From contig NW_027488367.1 of the NCBI RefSeq assembly GCF_051014445.1, forward strand, positions 22,057,501 through 22,121,500: 64,000 nt of DNA, read 5' to 3'. Below, piece after piece: positions 33,722-42,100 of the stretch (positions within the stretch are counted from its first letter, which is position 1; each line of letters opens with the position of its first letter). The position numbers and the translations under genes are program-made. This DNA comes from Colletes latitarsis (lineage: Eukaryota > Arthropoda > Insecta > Hymenoptera > Colletidae). The notes under the pieces are model-generated. The model was not told the origin of the DNA. It did not search any database and was given only the letters and a program-made list of their open reading frames with translations.

Positions 33722-36700
33722 TCATCCGCCACGCCGAGGCGGCCGCCCGCGACGCCTCGCGACCGGGCGACGACCTCGGGCCACCGCACGAGCGCGAGCT
33801 TCAACGCGCCGCTGAAGCTCGCGCTCCCTCCCAGCGGCCTCCTTCTGCAACATTACGTTCTCGCAGAAGGAGGCCACGGCCCTCCACTTCTCCTCGCTGC
33901 CGAGCATGGCGCGCACCACGCCCGGCAGCGAGACATCCCGCCCGACGACGCCGACCAGGACACGGCGCTCCCCCTCCCACGCGGGGCATACCTCCAGGGT
34001 ATGATCCGCCGTGTCCTGCTCAGCGTCGCAGTGGCAGCAACGCGCCGTCGGCTCCTTCCCTATCCGGCACAGGTATCTTCCGAAGCTGCCATGCCCGGAA
34101 AATACCTGTGCCATCCGGTAGGTGAGGCTGCCATGGCCTCTGTCCAGCCACTCCTTCAGGAGTGGCCGAACCGCCCCGACAGTCCGGTGCCCCGCGGTTG
34201 GCAGAGCCAGCGGCTCCTGCCACGCGAGCAACACGGACTGCCGGGCCTGGCGCTTCAAATCGCCCCAAGCAGGTTCCTGCCCGCCCGGGACCGCCCCCAC
34301 CCCCGCGCGACGGTCGACGCGGTGCCGGTACATCACCGCGTGCGACCGCGCGAGCAGGTCCATGGGCGGCATCCCCGCTAGAACCGTCGCCGCCTCATGT
34401 GACATGGTCCGATACCCGCGGACGACCCTGAGCGCCATGCGCCTCTGCACCCGACGCAGCATAGTCATGCTGCGCCGGGAGTCAGCCAGGTCGTCCGCCC
34501 AGACGGGGGCCCCGTATAGGGCCACCGACTGGACCATTGCCACATAGAGGCGACGAACTCGGCCCGCCGGGCCCCCCAGGTTGGGCAGGATCCGGCCCAG
34601 AGCCGCAACCATCCTTTCCAACCGGGGGACCAGGCAGCGGAAATGCTCCTCGAAACGCCAGTGGCTATCGAGGATCAGCCCTAGATACCTGATCTGGGGC
34701 TTCACCTCGATTTCAGCCCCACCCACCCGGATCAGAGGGGGTGGCGGATCCTGCCGAGGTGAATGAAACGCAATCACCTCGGTCTTATGGACCGCCACCG
34801 TCATCCCCATCCCCCTGATCCGGTCGACGACGCGTTGCGACCCCTCCTCCGCGCGACGCATGGCCCTCCCCCAGTGCGCCCCGACGGCCAGCACCAGTGT
34901 GTCATCCGCATAACACACCGTGCTGACGCCGTCGGGGAGGCCGGCCCGCAACACCGAGTCGTACGCGATGTTCCACAGGAGTGGCCCGAGGACCGACCCC
35001 TGCGGAACACCGCAGTACACCTCCCTCCGCATATCACCATCCCGGCCCGGATACTCGATCCACCTGCCGCGGAGATAATCCCCGACGACCGCCCTGAGAC
35101 AAGGGGGGACTCGATGATATTCGAGTCCCCTCCTTATCTCTTCCCAGGGGAGGGTGTTAAAGGCATTGGCAATATCCAAGGATATTGCCAATGCCACCCC
35201 TCCCCGGGAGACGGCCGCCCCCGAGAGGGCCCTCACACGACCTATCGCGTCGATAGTCGATCGGCCCCCCCGGAAACCGAACTGGCAGTCGGCCAGACCG
35301 GGATCACCCCGCGACAGGTGCTCGACGAGGCGGGCAGCAATCACCCGCTCGAAGAGCTTGCCCACCTCGTCGAGGAGACAAATGGGCCGGTATGCGGAGG
35401 GAGACTCCGCGGGCCGACCCTCCTTCCGGAGGAGGACCATCCTCGCCACTTTCCAACTGGGGGGGAATCGCCCGTCCCTCAGGCAGCGGTCGAACAACCG
35501 CCTGAGGTCGGCCCCAAGGACGCCCTGGGTCAAGACCCAAACCCGGCCGGGCACACCATCCGGACCCGGGGCCGTGTTACGAACCCCGAGCCGTCTGATG
35601 GCCGCTGCCAGCTCCTCCTGCGTGACCCCCAGCTCGGCCGTCCACTCCACTGGGACAGCCGCCGCCGCCGGAGGACGCGGTCCCCTCTCCCCTATTGGGA
35701 AGAGTGTATTGACCACGTCCTCCAGCAGCCGGGGGTCAAGACCCTCGGTGACGGGGGGCGCCCACGGGCGGAGCTTATTCAGCACCACCTTATATGGGCG
35801 CCCCCATGGATCGTCATCAAGGGTCTGGAGGAGCTCCTTCCATGCCTGGGTCTTGGCCCGTTTGATGGTGACCTGCAGAGCAACCCGCGCCACGCGGTAT
35901 GCTCCATACAGGTCATCAGCTGCCCTCGCTCGCGCCACGCCGTCGCCTGTACGTTGACGACGGCGCGCGCGGGTGTACTGGCGTCGGGCGCGGACAGTCG
36001 CGACTCGCAACTCCGCGATCGCGTCCGACCACCAGTACACCGCCCGGCGAGGAGAAGCCCGCCCGACCCGAGGCATCGCCGCGTCGCAAATACCCGCGAC
36101 CAATGCTCCGAGCCGGGCGACCTCCTCCTCTATGCTCGGCAACTCGGCCGCTCCCTGCGGCCAAGTTGCAGCGAGGGCAGCTGCCATCAGGGCGTCCTTG
36201 TCCAGGCGCCGAAGCGCCCAGCGGCGTGGTGGGGCGCCACGCAGGCGGCCGTGTCGGGATGCACTCGCGGCGGCAGAGACCTCCATCCGGATGTACCGGT
36301 GATCGGAGAGTGTCTCTGCCCCCGCGACCACGTGCCAACCCGACACCATGCGCACGGCGTTGGGGGTCGCGAATCCAACATCCACGATGGACCCCCCATA
36401 TCGCCGCACGCATGTGTGCTCCGACCCCCGGTTCAATACCCGGAGGTCGAGCCCCGCCGCCCAATCGCCCAGGATCCCGCCGCGAACGGAGGTCCTGGGG
36501 GATCCCCAAGCCACCGACTTGGCATTAAAATCCCCCAGGACCAGCACCGGCCGGGCCGCGTAGCGCTGCACGCATGCCGCGACCTCGGCCAAGTACAGCT
36601 CGAACGCAGCGTGACCGCTACGGGGCGAAATGTAGCACCCCACCACAGCGACTCCCCCCCAGTCCACGGCGACGAATCCCCGACCGCGCTCCAACAAGGA

Positions 36701-36904
36701 GAACGGTGGGGACCCGTCGCCCCCTCCCCATACCGTCGCCACCAAGCCGTCCGCGTCGCCCACCCAATGAGGGTGATCAGGGACGCGGTACGGCTCGGCA
36801 GCGACCGCCAGGCCAACCCCCCACTCCGCGAGGACTTGGGACATCAAGTCCTGTGCCGCGCGGCAGTGGTTGAGGTTGGCCTGGAGGAGGAGGCGGGGCG
36901 ACAT
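33722..36904 (-). CDS. ORF2: APE endonuclease / reverse transcriptase polyprotein
   Basis: This 1,060-residue protein should nick target DNA and prime reverse transcription of the element RNA at the nick. Residues 1-~210 are an APE-like endonuclease: N10/N12 in LLLQANLNHC, E37 in AEPYR, GDFN 124-127, D175 in IVDVGF, and SDH 200-202. Residues ~430-820 are the RT: APGPDG near 445-450, AYRPICLL ~504-511, GFRGGRSTID 543-552, motif A SLDIANAFN with D577, GVPQGSVLGP 632-641, and YADD 665-668. A C-terminal C956-X2-C959-X8-H968-X4-C973 motif matches the one that follows the RT in R1-clade proteins. The ATG at 36904 overlaps the ORF1 stop by one base. The tail beyond about residue 1031 (Arg-rich, RRGRPPRRGG) differs in frame from copy 1, and which tail is original is unresolved. 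No RNase H domain is evident. Confidence 0.95.
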   Translation of the reverse strand: MSPRLLLQANLNHCRAAQDLMSQVLAEWGVGLAVAAEPYRVPDHPHWVGDADGLVATVWGGGDGSPPFSLLERGRGFVAVDWGGVAVVGCYISPRSGHAAFELYLAEVAACVQRYAARPVLVLGDFNAKSVAWGSPRTSVRGGILGDWAAGLDLRVLNRGSEHTCVRRYGGSIVDVGFATPNAVRMVSGWHVVAGAETLSDHRYIRMEVSAAASASRHGRLRGAPPRRWALRRLDKDALMAAALAATWPQGAAELPSIEEEVARLGALVAGICDAAMPRVGRASPRRAVYWWSDAIAELRVATVRARRQYTRARRRQRTGDGVARARAADDLYGAYRVARVALQVTIKRAKTQAWKELLQTLDDDPWGRPYKVVLNKLRPWAPPVTEGLDPRLLEDVVNTLFPIGERGPRPPAAAAVPVEWTAELGVTQEELAAAIRRLGVRNTAPGPDGVPGRVWVLTQGVLGADLRRLFDRCLRDGRFPPSWKVARMVLLRKEGRPAESPSAYRPICLLDEVGKLFERVIAARLVEHLSRGDPGLADCQFGFRGGRSTIDAIGRVRALSGAAVSRGGVALAISLDIANAFNTLPWEEIRRGLEYHRVPPCLRAVVGDYLRGRWIEYPGRDGDMRREVYCGVPQGSVLGPLLWNIAYDSVLRAGLPDGVSTVCYADDTLVLAVGAHWGRAMRRAEEGSQRVVDRIRGMGMTVAVHKTEVIAFHSPRQDPPPPLIRVGGAEIEVKPQIRYLGLILDSHWRFEEHFRCLVPRLERMVAALGRILPNLGGPAGRVRRLYVAMVQSVALYGAPVWADDLADSRRSMTMLRRVQRRMALRVVRGYRTMSHEAATVLAGMPPMDLLARSHAVMYRHRVDRRAGVGAVPGGQEPAWGDLKRQARQSVLLAWQEPLALPTAGHRTVGAVRPLLKEWLDRGHGSLTYRMAQVFSGHGSFGRYLCRIGKEPTARCCHCDAEQDTADHTLEVCPAWEGERRVLVGVVGRDVSLPGVVRAMLGSEEKWRAVASFCENVMLQKEAAGRERELQRRVEARARAVARGRRPVARRRGRPPRRGG
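33790..33826 (-). repeat. Hairpin near the ORF2 3' end, element 2
   Basis: Arms of 14 bp at 33790-33803 and 33813-33826 (GAGCGCGAGCTTCA and its complement) enclose nine bases. This corresponds to the 16-bp-arm hairpin at 21486-21518 in copy 1. The two versions differ by 4 bp and put the downstream sequence into different frames. Confidence 0.82.
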
Positions 36905-36906
36905 TA
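36902..36906 (-). promoter_or_regulatory. UAAUG stop-start overlap linking ORF1 and ORF2
   Basis: On the minus strand, ORF1 ends ..GCC ATT AAT TAA and ORF2 begins ATG TCG CCC, sharing the last A of TAA. In the R1-clade element SART1, a UAAUG arrangement is reported to support translation of ORF2 by termination-reinitiation (translational coupling), and the same mechanism is likely here. Copy 1 keeps the sequence at 24397-24401, but its ORF1 is out of frame on arrival. Confidence 0.85.
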
Positions 36907-38781
36907 ATTAATGGCCGCGCCAGCCTCCTCCCGGCCGTCCGTCCCCGTAGCACCGTCCACCTCCATGGAGGACGATGCCACCGCCCTCGGCACCGGAGCC
37001 GGTGCAGCCCGCCTCTTCCTCTCCTTCCGGGAGGGGGGGGAGCACTTCTTGCTCCCCACCCTGTGATCGGCTGGCCTCCCCATGTCCGCACACAGCGGGC
37101 AGTGGGGGGTCGCCGAGCACTGGCTCGCACGGTGCTCTTTGGCACCGCAGCGGTAACACTGACCGCTGCGGTCCACCGGCGAGGTGCACCACTGCCTCAC
37201 GTGCCCCAATTCGAGGCAGCGGTGACACTGGAGCGGGCGCGGCGCGAGGATTTCCACTCGCGCCGAAACCCACCCCACCAACACCCTCCCGGATTCCGCC
37301 ACCTTACGGGCGGCGGAGAGGGGGCACCGGGCCCACACCGACCCGAGGCCGGAGGGCGACCTGCGGATCTCTCCGATCCGCAGGTCCTCCACAGGACAGT
37401 CCCCCGCCCTCGCAAGGGCACGGGACACATCCTGTGCGCTGACCGAGTCGTCCAGCCCACAAACGCGCATCTCCGTGCGCTTCGTGGGCCGGGCGACCCG
37501 GACACCTCGCTCGCCCAGCTGCTCCCGGAGCCTCTGGGCGAGACGATCCGCCTTCGCGCCGCCTTCTGCACCGGGGATCTCCAGCAAGAGACCCCCGGTC
37601 ACGGCCCTCTTCGCCCTCACGGAGGCGATGCCCAGCTCTTCCAGGGAGATATTCTCCCTGGCGAGCCGCATCGCCTCCGCGAGGGTCAGGTCGCCCCCCT
37701 GCGCAACGGTCAGCGTCACCGCTGCCGTTTTTGGGGGACGACCTGGTCGTGCCTTCCCGACCTTCGCGGCCTTTACCTTGGCCGCCGGCGGCGGAGGCGG
37801 AGGCTGCGGTTGCGAGGCCTTCCTCGCCGCCCGCTTCGCCTTCCGCCCCACCACCTCACTCCACGCCACCCCCCCTTGGGAGGGTGCTGTGGAGGACGCG
37901 ACCACCGCGACCACGGGTACACCACCCCCCTTGGGGGTCGCGACCCGGGGCCCTGGTGCCGCAACGCTGGGCGGAGCCTTCACTCCGCCCTTCTTTGCCT
38001 TCCCCGACTGTACCGGAACAGGTCGGGGAGGCACCGCCTTCCTGCTGACCGCTCTTCCGGCGAGGAGCTCCTCCCGGAAGGCGGCCAGCTTGCCATCAAT
38101 CATGTCCCCAATCCTCCTCAGAAGATCGTCTTCTGAGGAGGACGGGGACTTCTTCACGGGCGGAGTGCGGGTGGAGGGGCCCGCGGTGCCCCGCACCGCT
38201 GCCGCCGCACCCCGCTTATTTACCTCCGCCGAGGGACGCGGCGGTGGAGGAGGAGGGAGGATGGGAGGGAGGGCCGCGCTGTTCCACAGCGCCTCTGCCC
38301 TCCTCCTCCCCTGTCGCTCCTCCTCCAACAGGAGCTGCAGACGGGCGTTCCGCCCTCTGAGCTCCCGCGCCGCCTCCCTCATTTCCTCCGCCGCGGCCTT
38401 CAGGGCCTCCGCGCCACCGCTTTTCTGGCCCTTAAAGGCGCAGGCAGCGGCGACTTTCTCCACCCGCCTCAGGGACGAGGAGATCCTCTCCGATATCTCC
38501 TCGGTCACCTCGTCCCTGAGGCAACTCAGCCTCACCGACGGGCTCATCGCCCCGCCCACCTCGACGACGGCCTGCCCCGCCCTCTTCCTCTTAGAGCCTA
38601 TGAGGCTCCTGGTGGAGGAGAAGGACGAGACTGACGCAGTCTCGTCGTCTTCCTCCACCTTCCACGAAGCCGGGCCAGGCGCTGGAGGCGGCGCGAGCGC
38701 CGTCACTCCAGTCCCAACACCGCCTTCGTCCTCCCCCTCTGACTTACCCCGTCCCATCCCCGTTTTAATATTGAACTCCAT
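36904..38781 (-). CDS. ORF1: gag-like nucleic-acid-binding protein with three zinc knuckles
   Basis: This 625-residue protein is expected to coat element RNA and assemble the retrotransposition particle. Residues 1-~85 are acidic/Ser-rich, with a basic GSKRKR patch (62-67) that could act in nuclear import. Residues ~85-165 are charged and probably helical or coiled-coil. Residues ~170-350 are Pro/Ala/Lys-rich low complexity. Residues ~355-510 form a folded region preceding the knuckles, comparable in position to the RRM-like region of related ORF1 proteins. Zinc knuckles are C519-X2-C522-X4-H527-X4-C532, C542-X2-C545-X4-H550-X4-C555, and C561-X2-C564-X8-H573-X6-C580, a three-knuckle array typical of R1-clade ORF1. 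The tail is basic, then acidic, ending GAAIN. The start is the first in-frame ATG after the 5' UTR and is shared with copy 1. It lies directly upstream of ORF2 with a one-base overlap. Confidence 0.93.
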   Translation of the reverse strand: MEFNIKTGMGRGKSEGEDEGGVGTGVTALAPPPAPGPASWKVEEDDETASVSSFSSTRSLIGSKRKRAGQAVVEVGGAMSPSVRLSCLRDEVTEEISERISSSLRRVEKVAAACAFKGQKSGGAEALKAAAEEMREAARELRGRNARLQLLLEEERQGRRRAEALWNSAALPPILPPPPPPRPSAEVNKRGAAAAVRGTAGPSTRTPPVKKSPSSSEDDLLRRIGDMIDGKLAAFREELLAGRAVSRKAVPPRPVPVQSGKAKKGGVKAPPSVAAPGPRVATPKGGGVPVVAVVASSTAPSQGGVAWSEVVGRKAKRAARKASQPQPPPPPPAAKVKAAKVGKARPGRPPKTAAVTLTVAQGGDLTLAEAMRLARENISLEELGIASVRAKRAVTGGLLLEIPGAEGGAKADRLAQRLREQLGERGVRVARPTKRTEMRVCGLDDSVSAQDVSRALARAGDCPVEDLRIGEIRRSPSGLGSVWARCPLSAARKVAESGRVLVGWVSARVEILAPRPLQCHRCLELGHVRQWCTSPVDRSGQCYRCGAKEHRASQCSATPHCPLCADMGRPADHRVGSKKCSPPSRKERKRRAAPAPVPRAVASSSMEVDGATGTDGREEAGAAIN

Positions 38782-39164
38782 AATATTCCCACGAGCAGGT
38801 CGGAAGAAAAGGTCCGCCCGGGCAGAGCCGCCTTACCCGGGTAAGCCTATATACTCCGGGGGTTCGGCAGGTTCCCCGGAGGTGGTCGCTTGGGATTGGG
38901 CCTTCTCCCCCAACCATGCATCCCATCGCCGCGCACCATAGCTTAGGATTGGAGGGCGATTTTATAGAGTCGCCATACTCGTGGCCCAGGCGGTTAAGCC
39001 AAGACCCCCGTTCCTCCTGCCGTCACGTACCATTCACAAAACCAATAGGGAATTGTGAATGGGTCGTTGTGACGACCAACAGGAGGCTTACGGTGTGTGT
39101 ATGACTCGGGTACCCCGGGTTCGTTAAGCCCGTACTGCAGCTGAAAGGCTGGCAGCCCCTGAGG
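38782..39164 (-). promoter_or_regulatory. 5' UTR / presumed internal promoter region of element 2
   Basis: 383 bp correspond base for base to the 5' UTR of copy 1 at a constant offset of 12,503, including the CCATTCACAA inverted repeat (about 39030-39062). The first base of the element on the minus strand is set by the target duplication: plus-strand ..CCCTGAGG ends at 39164 and GGTCTGGG starts at 39165. Having the intact 5' end in both copies argues that neither is 5'-truncated. A TATAAAA (minus strand) lies at 38960-38966, but far inside the UTR. Confidence 0.75.
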
Positions 39165-39180
39165 GGTCTGGGTTAGGTCT
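39165..39180. repeat. Target-site duplication, right copy, element 2
   Basis: GGTCTGGGTTAGGTCT is an exact copy of 33155-33170. It is followed by GGGAATTTCACTCATCGGAC, the expected continuation of the monomer, so excision of the element and one duplication restores satellite in register. Confidence 0.92.
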
Positions 39181-42100
39181 GGGAATTTCACTCATCGGAC
39201 TCATACTTTCGCACACTTCACATACTCGTTGAACAGATCCTGGGTTATTTTCTGGTTTGGATCACATAGTAATGTGGTACCACACTGAAACAGTCGATTA
39301 TACCAGGTTTCGATCAATATTTTTGAGGATAACGCATGTTAGGTCTAGGTTAGGCCTGGGATTTTCACTCATCAGACTCATACTTTCGCATTCTTCACAT
39401 ACTCGTTGTACGGATCCTGGGTTTTTTTTGCTTTGGATCACGTAGTAAAGTGGTACCACACTGAAACAGTCCATTAAACCTGGTTTGGATTAATATTTTA
39501 GAGGATAACGCATGTTAGGTCTGGGATAGGTCTGGGATTTGCCCTCATCAGACTCATACTTTCGCACACTTCACATACTCGTTGAACAGATCCTGGGTTA
39601 TTTTCTGGTTTGGATCACATAGTAATGTGGTACCACACTGAAACAGTCGATTAAACCAGGTTTCGATCAATATTTTTGAGGATAACGCATGTTAGGTCTA
39701 GGTTAGGCCTGGGATTTTCACTCATCAGGCTCATACTTTCGCATTTTTCTCATACTTGTTGAACGGATCCTGGGCTATTTCTGGAATGGATCACGTAGTA
39801 ATGTGGTACCACACTGAAACAGTCAATTAAACCTGGTTTTGATCAATATTTTAGAGAATAATTCATGTTAGGTCTAGGTTAGGTCTGGGATTTGCCCTCA
39901 TCAGGCTCATACTTTCGCGTTTTTCACATACTTGTTGAACAGATCCTGGGTTTTTTCTGGTTTGGATCACGTAGTAGTGTGGAACCACACTGAAACAGTC
40001 CATTAAACCTGGTTGCGATCAATATTTTAGAGGATAACGCATGTTAGGTCTGGGTTAGGTCTAGGATTTGCCCTCATCAGGCTCATACTTTCGCATATTT
40101 CTCATACTTCATGGCTGGATCCTGGGCTATTTCTGGATTGGATCACGTAGTAATGTGGTACCACACTGAAACAGTCAATTAAACCTGGTTCGGATCAATA
40201 TTTTAGAGAATAATTCATGTTAGGTCTAGGTTAGGTCTGGGATTTGCTCTCATCAGGCTCGTTCTTTCGCATATTTTTCATACTTGATGGCTAGATCCTG
40301 GGCTTTTTCTGGATTGCATCACGTAGTAATGAAGTACAACACCGAAACAGCCAATTAAACCTGGTATCCATCAATATCTTAGAGGACAACGCAAGTTAGG
40401 TCTGGGATATGTCTGGGATTTGCCCACATCAGGCTCATACTTTCGCGTTTTTCACATACTTGTTGAACAGATCGTGGGTTTTTTCTGGTTTGGATCACGT
40501 AGTAGTGTGGTACCACACTGAAACAGCCCATTAAACCTGGTTTGGATCGACATTTTACGGGATAACGCATGTTAGGTCTAGGTTAGATCTGGGATTTGCG
40601 CTCATCAGGCTCATACTTTCGCATATTTCTCATACTTCATGGCTGGATCCTGGGCTATTTCTGGAATGGATCACGTAGTAATGTGGTACCACACTGAAAC
40701 AGTCAATTAAACCTGGTTCTGATCAATATTTTAGAGAATAATTCATGTTAGGTCTAGGTTAGGTCTGGGGTTTGCTCTCATCAGGCTCATTCTTTCGCAT
40801 ATTTCTCATACTTGATGGCTAGATCCTGGGCTTTTTCTGGATTGCATCACGTAGTAATGAAGTACAACACTGAAACGGTCAATTAAACCTGGATTCCATC
40901 AATATTTTAGAGGACAACGCATGTTAGGTCTAGGTTAGGCCTGGGATTTGCCCTCATCAGGGTCATACCTACGCAGTGTTAACATACATGTTGACCTGAT
41001 CGAGGGTTTTTTCTGCTTTGGATCACGTAGTAAAGTGGTACCACACTGAAGCAGTCCATTAAACCTGGTTCGGATCAATATTTTAGAGAATAATTCATGT
41101 TAGGTCTAGGTTAGGTCTGGGATTTGCTCTCATCAGGCTCATTCTTTCGCATATTTCTCATACTTGATGGCTAGATCCTGGGCTTTTTCTGGATTGCATC
41201 ACGTAGTAATGAAGTACAACACCGAAACTGCCAATTAAACCTGGTTTCCATCAATATCTTAGAGGACAACGCAAGTTAGGTCTGGGATAGGTCTGGGATT
41301 TGCCCACATCAGGCTCATACTTTCGCGATTTTCACATACTTGTTGAACAGATCGTGGGTTTTTTCTGGTTTGGATCACGTAGTAGTGTGGTACCACACTG
41401 AAACAGCCCATTAAACCTGGTTTGGATCAACATTTTACAGGATAACGCATGTTAGGTCTAGGTTAGATCTGGGATTTGCTCTCATCAGGCTCATACTTTC
41501 GCATATTTCTCATACTTCATGGCTGGATCCTGGGCTGTTTCGGGATTGTATCACATAGTAATGTGGTACCACGCTGAAACAGTCGATTAAACCTGGTTTC
41601 GATCAATATTTTAGAGGGTAACGCAAGTTAAGTCTGGGATAGGTCTGGGATTTGACCTCATCAGACTCATACTTTCGCGTTTTTCACATACTTCTTGAAC
41701 AGATCCTGGGTTTTTTCTGGCTTGGATCACGTAGTAGTGTGGTACCACACTGAAACAGTCCATTAAACCTGATCTTGATAAATATTTTAGAGGATAACGC
41801 ATGTTAGGTCTGGGATAGGTCTGGGATTTGCACTCATCAGGCTCATACTTTCGCATTCTTCACATACTTGTTGAACAGATCCTGGGTTATTTTCTGGTTT
41901 GGATCACGTAGTAATGTGGGACCACACTGAAACAGTCAATTAAACCTAGTATCGATCAATATTTTAGAGAATAATTCATGTTAGGTCTAGGTTAGGCCTG
42001 GGATTTGCACTCATCAGGCTCATACTTTCGCACACTTCACATACTCGTTTGACAGATCCTGGGTTATTTTCTGGTTTGGATCACGTAGTAATGTGGGACC

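Larger units (their letters stand above)
33171..39164 (-). mobile_element. R1-clade non-LTR retrotransposon copy 2, full-length and apparently intact
   Basis: This element of about 5.99 kb has the same family, orientation and organisation as copy 1: 5' UTR, ORF1 (625 codons), UAAUG overlap, ORF2 (1,060 codons), hairpin 3' UTR and a 35-nt poly(A). It has perfect 16-bp target duplications and no internal deletion. All recognisable endonuclease, reverse transcriptase and zinc-binding residues are present, so it is a candidate for an active or recently active source copy. The only doubt about coding integrity is the ORF2 C-terminus, where a 4-bp difference from copy 1 selects a shorter tail. It interrupts satellite without rearranging it. 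Confidence 0.96.

Noticed and set aside
34763..36907. 714-codon plus-strand open frame opposite ORF2 (and similar 564-596-codon frames at 24744-26438 and 22612-24402)
   Set aside because: These are antisense shadows of GC-rich ORF1/ORF2. No recognisable domain, Arg/Pro/His-rich composition typical of reversed GC-rich codons, and the sense strand has clear conserved motifs.
20878..39180. Elements 1 and 2 as one insertion duplicated with the satellite
   Set aside because: Target duplications and monomer positions differ, and the HOR flanks are not duplicated at that spacing.
38994..39191. 65-codon frame overlapping the 5' end of element 2 as an upstream ORF gene
   Set aside because: It runs from satellite into the 5' UTR, so its start depends on the insertion site. 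The equivalent frame is not preserved as a unit in copy 1.
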